This document shows positions 34,753 through 43,520 of a DNA stretch of 64,000 bases, piece after piece. The stretch's first letter is position 1, and every line of letters begins with the position of its first letter. A program made the translations under genes and the position numbers. The DNA is from Acidobacteriota bacterium (GTDB taxonomy: Bacteria; Acidobacteriota; Vicinamibacteria; Vicinamibacterales; SCN-69-37). Location of the stretch: the NCBI GenBank assembly GCA_020853395.1, contig JADYYY010000019.1:1-64000 (forward strand), read 5' to 3'. The notes beneath the pieces are model-generated. The model made no database searches, was not told the origin of the DNA, and saw only the letters and a program-made list of their open reading frames with translations.

Positions 34753-35619
34753 TCAGACCTGATAGGCGCGGAACAGCGCGCGGAAGTAGTGGAGCACGCG
34801 CAAGGGATCCGGCGACTCCGGGATCTCCGCGAAGCAGTATCCCTGGAAGCGCATCGCGACGAGCGAGGTGAGCAGCGCGCGCCACGGGTACTCGTCGAGG
34901 AAGAGGTCGCGCATGTGCACCTGGCCAATCTGGTGCTCGACGAGATCGAAGGCGGCGGCGAATCCACCGTCCAGAAGATCGGTCTGATTCGAGTTCCAAC
35001 AGACCTTCAGATGTGGTGGGTTTCCGGCGTGGTCGAAGATGCGGCGGATGCGCGGCAGGCGGGCCGTGTCTTCGCCGTGCACCTCGAGATGGAGGAGGAC
35101 GCCGGCGTCGCGGGCGAACGACGCGCATTCGGCCAGCGCGCGGCCGATCTGCTCGAGCGTCTTCTCTTCCGGCACCGTTTTGGGAAGGCCGTTCGGCCGC
35201 ACCTTGACGCCCGGCGAGCCGATGTCGTGCGCGAGTTGTATCCATGCCTTCGTCTCGTCGACGTTGCGCCGCACGACCGCGGGGTCCGGCGACTGGAACT
35301 CGCACGTCGTGCCGAGGCCGCCGATCTTCACCGGCGAGGCGTCGAACTGCCTGCGCACGGCGGCGCGCGCGGCCGGAGCAAGGGCGATCTCGACGCCGTG
35401 CCTGTGCGTCGTTCTCAGCTCGACGGCGTCGAACTCCGCGGCCGAGAGGTTCTCGATGATCGTCGGGATGTCCCAGTCCTTGGCGATGTTGTAGGTGACG
35501 GCGCCGAGCTTCAGGCCGGCGCGCGCCTGGAAGAGATCGCTCGAGGGGGCAAGTTCAGCCGGCAGCAGCGAGAACGCGGGAATGCCTGCCGCGCTCGAGA
35601 GGAAGTCGCGCCTGCGCAT
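34753..35619 (-). CDS. Tat-exported sugar isomerase/epimerase-like TIM barrel
   Basis: 288 residues with N-terminal Tat signal MRRRDFLSSAAGIPAFSLLPA. Barrel strands read LKLGAVTYNIAKDWD, FDAVELRTTHRHGVEI, GVKVRPNG, VLLHLEVHGEDT, HLKVCWNSNQTD, IGQVHMRDLF and GYCFAEIPES. Likely metal ligands are the Glu of LEVHG, the His of QVHMRD and the Glu of AEIPES. The Asn in CWNSNQ replaces the usual Asp of this position. It is the third Tat-exported paralogue of this window and the most diverged. A role in isomerising oxidised sugars in the periplasm is inferred. Confidence 0.8.
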   Translation of the reverse strand: MRRRDFLSSAAGIPAFSLLPAELAPSSDLFQARAGLKLGAVTYNIAKDWDIPTIIENLSAAEFDAVELRTTHRHGVEIALAPAARAAVRRQFDASPVKIGGLGTTCEFQSPDPAVVRRNVDETKAWIQLAHDIGSPGVKVRPNGLPKTVPEEKTLEQIGRALAECASFARDAGVLLHLEVHGEDTARLPRIRRIFDHAGNPPHLKVCWNSNQTDLLDGGFAAAFDLVEHQIGQVHMRDLFLDEYPWRALLTSLVAMRFQGYCFAEIPESPDPLRVLHYFRALFRAYQV

Positions 35620-35758
35620 GCCGCGAGATTACCGCGGCGTGCAGCGGATCGCGCAGGATCATTCGCAGACGCCGTACGCCAGGCTGAGCTCCCGGGACCG
35701 TTCTCGTCCCCCTCTCGTTGACAGCGTGCCGTTGGGCTGCGATAGTCGAAAGAGGCGA

Positions 35759-36367
35759 ATGCGGCCGACAGAAATCCCCAGCCTCGGCACTCGCGATTCA
35801 TCCGGCCACGACCGGTCCGAGCACCCGTGTGCCGAGGGGTTCTCGCGCCGGAGGTTCCTCGGGATGTTGGCGGTCGCGCTGCCCGCCTGTGCCGCGCCGC
35901 GGCTCGTGTTCGCCGATCCTGCCGCGCCAAGGGCGTTGAGTTTCGTCCACACGCATACGGCTGAGCGGTTGTCCGTGGAGTACTTCAGCGAAGGGGAGTA
36001 CCTGCCGGACGCGCTCGCCACGGTGAACCATTTCTTGCGGGATTTCCGGACGGGCGCCGTACACGACATCCATCCGGGGCTGCTCGACCTGCTGCATCGG
36101 CTCGCCGCCACGACCGAAACGAGCCGGCCGTTCCAGGTGATCTCGGGCTATCGATCGCCGCAGACGAATGCCGCGCTCCGCCAGCGCAGCGAGGGCGTCG
36201 CCGCCGGCAGCCTGCACATGCGGGGCGAGGCGATCGACATCCGGCTGACCGACGTGCCGCTGCCTCGTCTTCGATCGGCGGCGCTCGCGATCCATGGTGG
36301 CGGCGTCGGCTACTACCCGGCGTCGGATTTCGTGCACGTGGACGTCGGCCGCATCCGGACCTGGTAG
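35759..36367 (+). CDS. DUF882 (YcbK-like) murein-associated peptidase
   Basis: 202 residues from ATG 35759 with AGAGG just upstream. A Tat signal is clear: FSRRRFLGMLAVALPACAAP. The mature domain is peptidase M15-like: FQVISGYRSPQTNAALRQ, GVAAGSLHMRGEAIDIRL (His/Asp zinc ligands) and FVHVDVGRIRTW. YcbK-type proteins are predicted to cut peptidoglycan cross-links. It ends 8 bases from the convergent L,D-transpeptidase gene, a partnership also found in E. coli (ycbB-ycbK). Confidence 0.88.
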   Translation: MRPTEIPSLGTRDSSGHDRSEHPCAEGFSRRRFLGMLAVALPACAAPRLVFADPAAPRALSFVHTHTAERLSVEYFSEGEYLPDALATVNHFLRDFRTGAVHDIHPGLLDLLHRLAATTETSRPFQVISGYRSPQTNAALRQRSEGVAAGSLHMRGEAIDIRLTDVPLPRLRSAALAIHGGGVGYYPASDFVHVDVGRIRTW

Positions 36368-36375
36368 GCCGCGCG

Positions 36376-38061
36376 TCACCAGACGCGATCCAGCAGACGA
36401 TCCTGCCCGTACACATCGCTCGCGAAGTACACCGCACCGTCGGCCTGCATGACCGCCGCCGTGGTGTAGAAGATCATCACCTGCACGGGATCCACGAGAT
36501 CGACGCGCCGGTTCTCAGGGCCCTGCATGGCCGCGAGAATCGCCTCGCGTGGCCAGCCCGGCTGCCGCTCGAACACCCACTCGGCGAGCGCCACCGGATC
36601 CTCGACGCGAATGCACCCGTGGCTGAAGTCGCGCCGTGACTGGCGGAACAGCGCCGTCGCCGGCGTGCCGTGCAGGTACACCTCGTTCTGATTCGGGAAC
36701 ATGAACTTCACGAGGCCGAGCGAGTTGAAAGGGCCGGCCGCCTGACGCAGCCGCGCGGCGCCGCGCGCCAGTTCCGCCAGCGTCTCCGGCGAGAACGGCA
36801 CGACGGGCGACGAGTCCGACTGACCACGCACGATTTGGAGATGCTCGCGCTGCAGGTACGACGGATCGCGCCGGATTTCCGGCAGCAGCTCCTTGCGCAG
36901 GATCGACATCGGCACGTTCCAGTACGGCCGAAAGACGACGAAGCGCATGCGCTCCGCGAACACCGGCGTGCGCGTGTCGAGCGCGCGTCCGACGATGACC
37001 GCCATGTCGAGGCGGGGCGGATCGGCCGACGGCACGGCGTCCCACGCCCAGAGCCGGAACATCGGGATGTTGACGATGAGGACGCGGCCGCCGGTGAGAT
37101 CTGGCAGCCATCGCAGGCGTTCCAACGCGAACTCCAGTTGCCGCACGCGCCAAGCGAGCGGCACCTGAAGCGCGGCCGCCGTCGCCCGGCCGAGCGTGCC
37201 GTCGACGTCGAGGCCGTGCCGCCGCTGGAATCGCGCGACGGCGCGGCTCAGCGCCTCGTCGTACACGCCGGCGGCGGGAGGCGGCGTGCCGGGCGGCAGA
37301 TCGCCGAGCGCCGCCAGCCAGTCGAAGAGCGCGCGCGCGCCGGCATACGCATCGCCCTCGCGGACCGTCGTCGTGAACGCCGGCAGGGCGTTGGGCGCCG
37401 CCGCGAGCGTGCGGTAGCGCGCGAGAGCCGCCTTGAGCGCGCGGTACTGCGTGAACGGCGGCGCGAGCGTGGCCGCCGTGCGCTCGACGCCGTCGACGTC
37501 GCGTGCGGCGAACACGATCTCCGCGAAGTCGTGGTCGTCGGTCGGCATCGTGAGCTGCACGCCGAGCGTGAGAGGGTCCGTGCGGCCGAGATGGAGGTGG
37601 CGGTAGTAGCGCATCAGGCCCGCCGACAGCAGCACGTCGAATCGCGCGGCGATCGACGGCTCGCCGGGCTCGGCGAGCGCGGTCTCGAGACGCGTCAGTT
37701 CCGGCGCAGCGTAGTCGTCGGGGACGAGACCCTCTGCATCCGACTGACGAAGCCGCGAGAGCGCCACGCGCGCTTCGCCGGTCGTGCGGCCGTCTTCGCC
37801 CACCCAGAGCGGGGCGCCGGCTGCCCGGTCGTACAGCGTCGCGAGTCGAGCGGCTTCGCCGGGCGGCAGCGTGCTGCCGAGCGTCCGAACCGCGGCCGCG
37901 ATCGTGTCGGGCGCCGGGCGCTGGCCGGGAGCCGCCTGTTCTGCGCCGCCGGTCGCGAGATGCGACTCGCCGCTGCGATCGCGGAACGGCGCGCGCTGAC
38001 ACCCCGCCGTCGCGGCGGCGAGAACGATCGCGGCGAGCGTGTGTCGCGTCCTTCGGCTCAT
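36376..38061 (-). CDS. L,D-transpeptidase, YcbB (LdtD) type, lipoprotein
   Basis: 561 residues. The N-terminus has a lipobox (LAAATAGC). A large N-terminal scaffold region is followed by a peptidoglycan-binding helix bundle (VYDEALSRAVARFQRRHGLDVDGTLG) and the YkuD catalytic domain with HGTPATALF and SHGCIRVEDP, where Cys (about residue 479) is the nucleophile. It forms 3-3 cross-links in peptidoglycan and is carbapenem-tolerant in E. coli. Size is normal for YcbB. It is convergent with the DUF882 gene. Confidence 0.92.
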   Translation of the reverse strand: MSRRTRHTLAAIVLAAATAGCQRAPFRDRSGESHLATGGAEQAAPGQRPAPDTIAAAVRTLGSTLPPGEAARLATLYDRAAGAPLWVGEDGRTTGEARVALSRLRQSDAEGLVPDDYAAPELTRLETALAEPGEPSIAARFDVLLSAGLMRYYRHLHLGRTDPLTLGVQLTMPTDDHDFAEIVFAARDVDGVERTAATLAPPFTQYRALKAALARYRTLAAAPNALPAFTTTVREGDAYAGARALFDWLAALGDLPPGTPPPAAGVYDEALSRAVARFQRRHGLDVDGTLGRATAAALQVPLAWRVRQLEFALERLRWLPDLTGGRVLIVNIPMFRLWAWDAVPSADPPRLDMAVIVGRALDTRTPVFAERMRFVVFRPYWNVPMSILRKELLPEIRRDPSYLQREHLQIVRGQSDSSPVVPFSPETLAELARGAARLRQAAGPFNSLGLVKFMFPNQNEVYLHGTPATALFRQSRRDFSHGCIRVEDPVALAEWVFERQPGWPREAILAAMQGPENRRVDLVDPVQVMIFYTTAAVMQADGAVYFASDVYGQDRLLDRVW

Positions 38062-38472
38062 GACGGCGCGCTGCTTTCAGTCTACGGGCAGGCGGCACGA
38101 TGGCGGTGGGGCTCGCGTCCATCGTCCGGGCGCCGCGGCGCTCTCGCTGCGGTTGCCGAACGACGAGGCGGCGCGTCGAGCGCGGACCAACACGTGAGCG
38201 CTGGACGTCGCATTCGTGGCTGCGCGATGGCGGTGGGACCCTGCGGCGTCGCCAGTCGGCCGCCGCGAGCCGCGTCGGCGGAAGGTCGCCAGCACGTCAT
38301 ACGGTGACGTGCGAGGCTCGGGCGGACCGGCGTTTTGAGCCGCCGCTCCCAGGCGCCGCCGGCCATCCTCGGCGTCGCCAGTCGTCCGGCGCACACCCCG
38401 CCGGCCGACGTCCGCGTGTAACATGCGCGATAGAAATTCCGCATGTCTGATGGCGAGCGAACGGGTATTCAG
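38062..38472. other. 411-base spacer upstream of nhaR-like gene
   Basis: Divergent promoter region between the L,D-transpeptidase and the LysR-type regulator. It has no convincing gene. It holds two direct repeats of CGGCGTCGCCAGTCG (about 38259 and 38372), a repeat of CGATGGCGGTGGG (about 38098 and 38226), and a perfect inverted repeat at 38292-38312 listed separately. Confidence 0.5.
38292..38312. promoter_or_regulatory. Perfect palindrome, possible operator
   Basis: GCACGTCA and TGACGTGC are exact reverse complements around TACGG. It lies about 160 bases before the start of the LysR-type regulator. The symmetry suits a dimeric regulator. It does not show the T-N11-A core typical of LysR sites. 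Confidence 0.4.
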
Positions 38473-39378
38473 ATGGATTGGCTGAACTATCACCACCTGC
38501 TGTACTTCTGGACGGTCGTCCGCGAAGGCGGCGTCTCTCGCGCGGCCGAGAAGCTGCGGCTCGCGCAGCCGACCGTGAGCGCGCAGGTTCGGCAGCTCGA
38601 GCAGGCGATCGGCGAGCGATTGCTCGAGCGCCAGGGGCGGCGGCTGGTGCTCACGGACGTGGGCCGTCTCGTCCACCGCTATGCCGACGAGATGTTCGGC
38701 ATCGGGCGCGAGCTGATGGAGACGCTCAAGGGCCGGCCGGCGGCGGGCCGGCCGCTGTCGCTCACCGTCGGCGTCGCGAACGTCGTGCCCAAGCTCGTCG
38801 TGCACCGCCTGCTCGAGCCGGCCGTGCGCGGCTCGCAGCCCATCCGCCTGGTCTGCCGCGAGGACAGCACGGAGGAACTGCTCGCCGACCTCGCCACGCA
38901 CGCGCTCGACGTCGTCATCACCGACGTGCCGGCGCCGTCGCACGTTCGCGTCAAGGTGTTCAGCCACCTCCTCGGCGAGTCCGACACGACCATCTTCGCG
39001 GCCGAACCGCTGGCGGCGCGCCTGCGCCGCCGGTTCCCGCGCTCGCTGAACGACGCGCCCATGCTGCTGCCGACGCCGCAGACGGCCGCGCGTCGCGCTC
39101 TCGATCAATGGTTCGACGCCGAGGACGTGCACCCGCGCGTCATCGGCGAGTTCGACGACCCGGCGCTCATGAAGGCCTTCGGGCAGAGCGGCATGGCGGC
39201 GTTTCCGGGATCCTCGGCCATCGAGCGCGAGATCGTCCGTCAGTACCGCGTCCGGCCCATCGGCCGCGCGCGGGGCGTCAAGGAGCGGTACTACGCCGTG
39301 TCGGCGGAGCGGCGTCTCAAGCACCCCGGCGTCCTCGCGATCACGACCGCGGCCCGCACGGAGGTGTTCGGCGCGTAG
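38473..39378 (+). CDS. nhaR: LysR-family regulator, NhaR type
   Basis: 301 residues. The opening MDWLNYHHLLYFWTVVREGG is the hallmark of NhaR, followed by a winged helix (VSRAAEKLRLAQPTVSAQVRQLEQAIG). The effector domain contains LTVGVANVVPKLVVHRLLEP and a C-terminal VKERYYAVSAERRLKHPGV. NhaR proteins sense Na+ and activate a Na+/H+ antiporter and other envelope genes. A TerC-family gene follows 112 bases downstream in the same direction and may be its target (inference). ATG 38473 is chosen because the conserved N-terminus begins there; 38443 would add 10 unrelated residues. Confidence 0.88.
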   Translation: MDWLNYHHLLYFWTVVREGGVSRAAEKLRLAQPTVSAQVRQLEQAIGERLLERQGRRLVLTDVGRLVHRYADEMFGIGRELMETLKGRPAAGRPLSLTVGVANVVPKLVVHRLLEPAVRGSQPIRLVCREDSTEELLADLATHALDVVITDVPAPSHVRVKVFSHLLGESDTTIFAAEPLAARLRRRFPRSLNDAPMLLPTPQTAARRALDQWFDAEDVHPRVIGEFDDPALMKAFGQSGMAAFPGSSAIEREIVRQYRVRPIGRARGVKERYYAVSAERRLKHPGVLAITTAARTEVFGA

Positions 39379-39391
39379 CGCTCGCATAGCC

Positions 39392-39421
39392 TTTTTCGAT
39401 ATGAAGCGACAGAACTATCTA
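39392..39421 (+). promoter_or_regulatory. Putative promoter before the TerC gene
   Basis: An AT-rich island in GC-rich DNA gives TTTTCG (39393-39398) and TATCTA (39416-39421) with a 17-base spacer. The island starts 14 bases after the regulator's stop and 70 bases before the TerC start. The match to the consensus is modest. Confidence 0.3.
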
Positions 39422-39490
39422 TTTGCTCGCTGAGTCGCCCCGCTTCTATCGTCGGGGGAACGGGCCCGACGCCGGTCCCGGGAGGCGACG

Positions 39491-40510
39491 ATGCCGCTGC
39501 TGTTTCCCTTTGCGGAGTACTGGAGCTTCTACGCGGGCTTCACCGGGTTCGTGCTGCTGCTGCTCGCGCTCGACCTCGGCGTCTTCCACCGGCGACCGCA
39601 CGTCGTCTCGTTCCGCGAGTCGCTGGGCTGGTCGATCGTCTGGATCACGCTGGCGCTGATCTTCGCCTACGGCCTGTACCGGTATGCCGCCAGCCTGTTC
39701 GGCGCCGACATCGGCCGCCAGGTCGGCCTGGAGTTCCTCACCGGCTACGTCGTCGAGAAGTCGCTCGCGGTGGACAACGTGTTCGTGTTCGTCCTCGTGT
39801 TCGCGTACTTCGCGGTGCCGCCGCCCTACCAGCACAGGGTGCTGTTCTACGGCATCCTGGGCGCCCTCGTCCTGCGCGCGATCTTCATCGCGATCGGCGC
39901 CGCCCTGATGCAGTACCACGTCGTCGTGCTGCTGTTCGGCGCGTTCCTCGTGCTGACGGGCCTGAACATGTTGTGGGCACCCGAACGGAAGATCGAGCCG
40001 GACCGCAATCCGCTGGTCCGGCTCGTCCGGAGGCTCATGCCGGTGACGCCCGGGCTGCACGGCGCGCGGTTCGTCGTGAGGGTGCAGGGGCGATGGCACG
40101 CGACGCCGCTGCTCGTCGCGCTGCTGTTTCTCGAGATGAGCGACGTGATCTTCGCCGTGGACTCGGTGCCGGCCATCTTCGCGATCTCGCGCGAGCCGAT
40201 GATCGTGTTCACGTCGAACGTGTTCGCCATCCTCGGGCTCAGGGCGATGTACTTCATGCTCGCGGGAGCCGTCGAACGTTTCCACCTGCTGAAGTACGGG
40301 CTCGCGCTCATCCTGATCTTCGTCGGGCTGAAGATGGTGTGGCTGAACCGCCTGTTCGGCGGCGAATTCCCGATCGGCCTGTCGCTGGCGATCATCGCCG
40401 GCCTGCTGGCCGGAAGCATCGCCGCGTCGCTGCTGTGGCCGAAGTCCGCCGACGGTGCGGGAGGGCCGCGCGATCGGACGTTGATCAGGGATTCAGGAAC
40501 AGGACGTTGA
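39491..40510 (+). CDS. TerC-family (Alx-like) membrane protein
   Basis: 339 residues with about nine membrane helices. Typical TerC segments are present: LALDLGVFHRRPHVVSFRESLGWS, FLTGYVVEKSLAVDNVFVFVLVF (acidic residue within the membrane) and LLFLEMSDVIFAVDSVPAIFAIS. Alx and related proteins handle Mn2+ or other divalent ions and respond to alkaline pH. The gene follows an NhaR-like regulator. It overlaps the convergent lactonase gene by 26 bases. A GGGAGG ribosome site precedes ATG 39491. I see no yybP-ykoY riboswitch in the leader. Confidence 0.92.
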   Translation: MPLLFPFAEYWSFYAGFTGFVLLLLALDLGVFHRRPHVVSFRESLGWSIVWITLALIFAYGLYRYAASLFGADIGRQVGLEFLTGYVVEKSLAVDNVFVFVLVFAYFAVPPPYQHRVLFYGILGALVLRAIFIAIGAALMQYHVVVLLFGAFLVLTGLNMLWAPERKIEPDRNPLVRLVRRLMPVTPGLHGARFVVRVQGRWHATPLLVALLFLEMSDVIFAVDSVPAIFAISREPMIVFTSNVFAILGLRAMYFMLAGAVERFHLLKYGLALILIFVGLKMVWLNRLFGGEFPIGLSLAIIAGLLAGSIAASLLWPKSADGAGGPRDRTLIRDSGTGR

Positions 40511-41639
40511 CGGGCGCCGGCGCGTCGACGAGCGGGCCGGCCGGCGTCAGGGCACCCGTGCCCTGATCGATGCTGAACACGGCCAGTGAGTTCGACTCCT
40601 GGTTGGCGGCGATCAGCCACCGGCCGGTCGGGTCAATCGAGAAGTTGCGCGGCGTCCGCCCGCGCGTGGGCTCGTGTTCGACGAGCGTCAGCCCGCCATC
40701 GGAGCCGACCCCGAAGACCGCGATGCTGTCGTGCCCGCGATTGGATCCGTACACGAACCGGCCGCTCGGGTGCACGTGGATCTCGGCGGTCGTCCCGATG
40801 GTCACGCCCTCGGGCCGCGTGGGCACGCTCGCACCTCTCGTGAACGTTCCGGACGCGCCGTCCCACACCAGGCCGGTAATCGTCGAGTCCAGCTCGTTGA
40901 TGACGAACGCGTGCCGGCCGTCTGGATGGAACGCCGTGTGGCGTGGGCCGGCGCCCGGCGTCATCGACGCGAACGGCGGGTCGTTCGGCGTCAGCGCTCC
41001 CGTTGCCGCGTCGAAGCGGTAGACGAGCAGCTCGTCGAGGCCGAGATCGGTGCCGACGAGGAAGCGATTGTCGCCGCTGAACCAGACGGCGTGCCCGTGC
41101 GGCCCCTGCTGCCGCGCGGTCGGCCCGCGGCCTTGCCCGCCCACGACCGCGGCGGCCGGCGACAACGCGCCGTCCGCACCGACCGGCAGGAGCGCGTAGT
41201 TGCCACCCGTGTAGTTCGCGACCGCAAGGAAGCGGCCGCTGCGATCCAGCACCAAGTGGCACGGGTGTGCGCCGCGCGACGGCTGCACGCCGATCCTCGT
41301 GAGCCGGGCCGTGGCCGGATCGACGGCGAAGGCGCTGACGCTGCCGCTCGCGGCGCCCTCGAACGCATCGATCTCGTTGACGGCGAACACGACGCGGCCG
41401 TCGGCGCTCGCGGTGAGGAAGCTCGGGCTCGGCGTGTCGGCCGCGAGGCCCACCGGCGTGAGCGCGCCGCTCGCGTCGTCGAACCGGAACGCGTAGATGC
41501 CCTGGCTGCCGGTGTTGCCGCCCGTGTACGTCCCGACGTACACGATGCGCCCCGACGCCGGGGGCGCCGCATCCTGGCTGCACGCCGCACAGACCAACAG
41601 CAGGCACGTGGTGACGACGATGAAGGACATGACTCGCAT
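40485..41639 (-). CDS. Lipoprotein lactonase-like seven-bladed propeller (PF10282)
   Basis: 384 residues. Lipobox VCAAC follows a hydrophobic signal. Blades are recognised by YVGTYTGGNTGSQGIYAFRFD, PSFLTASADGRVVFAVNE, GAHPCHLVLDRSGRFLAVANY, GPRHTAFHPDGRHAFVINEL and FSIDPTGRWLIAANQESNS, typical of the 6-phosphogluconolactonase/lactonase propeller family. Those enzymes open sugar lactones, which PQQ dehydrogenases produce in the periplasm. Lipid anchoring outside the cytoplasm fits that role here. It is transcribed with the PhoD gene 21 bases upstream, on the same strand. Confidence 0.88.
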   Translation of the reverse strand: MRVMSFIVVTTCLLLVCAACSQDAAPPASGRIVYVGTYTGGNTGSQGIYAFRFDDASGALTPVGLAADTPSPSFLTASADGRVVFAVNEIDAFEGAASGSVSAFAVDPATARLTRIGVQPSRGAHPCHLVLDRSGRFLAVANYTGGNYALLPVGADGALSPAAAVVGGQGRGPTARQQGPHGHAVWFSGDNRFLVGTDLGLDELLVYRFDAATGALTPNDPPFASMTPGAGPRHTAFHPDGRHAFVINELDSTITGLVWDGASGTFTRGASVPTRPEGVTIGTTAEIHVHPSGRFVYGSNRGHDSIAVFGVGSDGGLTLVEHEPTRGRTPRNFSIDPTGRWLIAANQESNSLAVFSIDQGTGALTPAGPLVDAPAPVNVLFLNP

Positions 41640-41660
41640 GGGGAAGATCCTCGCGGCGAT

Positions 41661-43262
41661 TCACGCCGCCGACGTGCCGGGCCGGCCGGCTTCGACGACG
41701 AGCGAGCCGTCGATTCGCGCGGGCGCGCCCGGCGTCGTGACCTGTTCCAGCACGGTGAAATCCGCGCGCATGGTCTCGGGCGTCGCCGTGCAGGCGATGT
41801 AGCCGCGGCGATTGCTGTGATACCGGAGGTGCGGGTTGACTCGCTGGATCTCGGTCCAGTTGGCGGCGCGGGCCGTGCCGTTGCCGCCAGACGAGATCGA
41901 CGAGTTGGTGAACTCGACGGCGACGGTCTCGGACTCTGGGCGGCGGAAGTCGCGCTTGAGGTCGGCGCCGTAGTGCTGATGGACGTCGCCGGAGAGCACG
42001 ATCGGGTTGGGGGCGCGCGTCTCCACCAGCTGGGCGAACAGCCGATCGCGCGCCGCCGGATAGCCGTCCCACTTGTCCACGCGGAACCCGTTGGGAGCGG
42101 ACGCGTCGGGCAGGTCGCGCGCGAATGTCGGCACCTGCTGTCCGATGACCGTCCACCGGCAGCGGACGTCGGCCAGGTGATCGAACAGCCATCGCTCCTG
42201 TTCGGCGCCGAGCATCGTGCGTCCGGGATCGCGCAGTTCCGCACACTCGAACGGCTGGCCGTGTTCGCAGGCCTGGTTCGATCGGTATTGGCGGGTGTCG
42301 AGGACGCTCAAATCGATCAACGTGCCGAACTGGAACCGGCGGTAGAGACGGGCTGCCGGTCCGGACGGCAGCGCTTGATGGCGGACGGGCATCGATTCGT
42401 AGTACGCCTGGTACGCGGCGGCCCGGCGGAGGAGGAAGACTTCTGGCGGCGTGTCGTTCTCGTCCAGGTCGCCGGCGTAGTCGTTCTCCACCTCGTGATC
42501 GTCCCAGGTCACGATGAACGGCGCGGACGCATGAGCCGCGCGCAGGTCGGCGTCGAGCTTGTACTGCGCGTAGCGGTTCCGGTAGTCCACGAGCGTGTAG
42601 ATCTCCTGGCCGGCGTGGCGCCGCGCCAACGCCTCGTTTCGGCCGCCATCGTCCCGCCCCTCGTAGATGTAGTCGCCCGTGTGGAAGACGAAGTCGAAGC
42701 GCTCTTCGGCGATCCGGCGGTACGCCGTGAAGTAGCCGGCCTCGAAGTGGCTGCAGCCGCAGACGGCGAATCGAAGGCGATCGACGCTGGCACCGGAAGC
42801 GGGCGCGGTTTTCGTGCGACCCGTGACGCTCAGCTCGCGGCCGACGCGGAAGCGATAGAAGTAGTCGCGCCCCGGATCCAGCCCGTCCACCTCGACGTGC
42901 ACGGCGTGACCGAGCTCAGGCCGAGCGACCGCCGCGCCTTTCTGGACGATGCTGGCGAAGGCGGCATCGCGCGCCATTTCCCAGCCGACCTCCACGTTGG
43001 CCATGGGCATGCCGCCGCCTTCGAGAGGCTTCGGCGCGAGCCGCGTCCAGAGCACGACGCCCGTCGGCAGCGGATCGCCGGACGCGACGCCCAGCGTGAA
43101 CGGGTACTCGGCGAACGCCATCTGGGTGAGGACGCGCGTCGACGCGGCAGGCAGCACGACGGCGGCCGTGCCGAGCTTCCAGGCCGCGTTGAGCAGCTCG
43201 CGCCTCGACAGGCCGGCGACGACGCGTTCGTAGTGTCGGACGTTCGGTCGGCGATGGAACAT
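41661..43262 (-). CDS. phoD: Alkaline phosphatase D (PhoD-type)
   Basis: 533 residues. A Tat signal is visible (LSRRELLNAAWKLGTAAVV). The N-terminal Fn3-like domain includes FTLGVASGDPLPTGVVLWTRL. The catalytic part has FAVCGCSHFEAGYF, FVFHTGDYIYEG, VTWDDHEVENDYAGD and IVLSGDVHQHYGADL, the Asp/His metal-binding set of PhoD. It cleaves phosphodiesters and monoesters in the periplasm, using Fe and Ca in known enzymes. ATG 43262 is preferred over a much longer open frame that runs across neighbouring genes. A long spacer precedes it. Confidence 0.92.
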   Translation of the reverse strand: MFHRRPNVRHYERVVAGLSRRELLNAAWKLGTAAVVLPAASTRVLTQMAFAEYPFTLGVASGDPLPTGVVLWTRLAPKPLEGGGMPMANVEVGWEMARDAAFASIVQKGAAVARPELGHAVHVEVDGLDPGRDYFYRFRVGRELSVTGRTKTAPASGASVDRLRFAVCGCSHFEAGYFTAYRRIAEERFDFVFHTGDYIYEGRDDGGRNEALARRHAGQEIYTLVDYRNRYAQYKLDADLRAAHASAPFIVTWDDHEVENDYAGDLDENDTPPEVFLLRRAAAYQAYYESMPVRHQALPSGPAARLYRRFQFGTLIDLSVLDTRQYRSNQACEHGQPFECAELRDPGRTMLGAEQERWLFDHLADVRCRWTVIGQQVPTFARDLPDASAPNGFRVDKWDGYPAARDRLFAQLVETRAPNPIVLSGDVHQHYGADLKRDFRRPESETVAVEFTNSSISSGGNGTARAANWTEIQRVNPHLRYHSNRRGYIACTATPETMRADFTVLEQVTTPGAPARIDGSLVVEAGRPGTSAA

Positions 43263-43520
43263 GGTGGCGTTGATCCTCGCGTCGCGATGTGACGACCGCA
43301 TGACCCACGGGCGGACGCCGCTCCGCCGCGACGATTCGTACGGGAGGGCGGCCGATCCACGCGTCCGCTCATGGTTCCAGAGGTTTCGACTGCGGCAGTC
43401 TACTGCATCGCACGGCGTCAGGAATATTCCCGATTGGGCCCGGGATCGCAGCCAGGGCGGCGCGAACGCCGCGCCGACGGCGGCGGTACGACTCGTGCTC
43501 CTCTCGTCCGCCGGAGGCGT

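Noticed and set aside
39379..39490. yybP-ykoY manganese riboswitch before the TerC gene
   Set aside because: The spacer is too short and lacks the conserved GGGGAGUA and paired elements.
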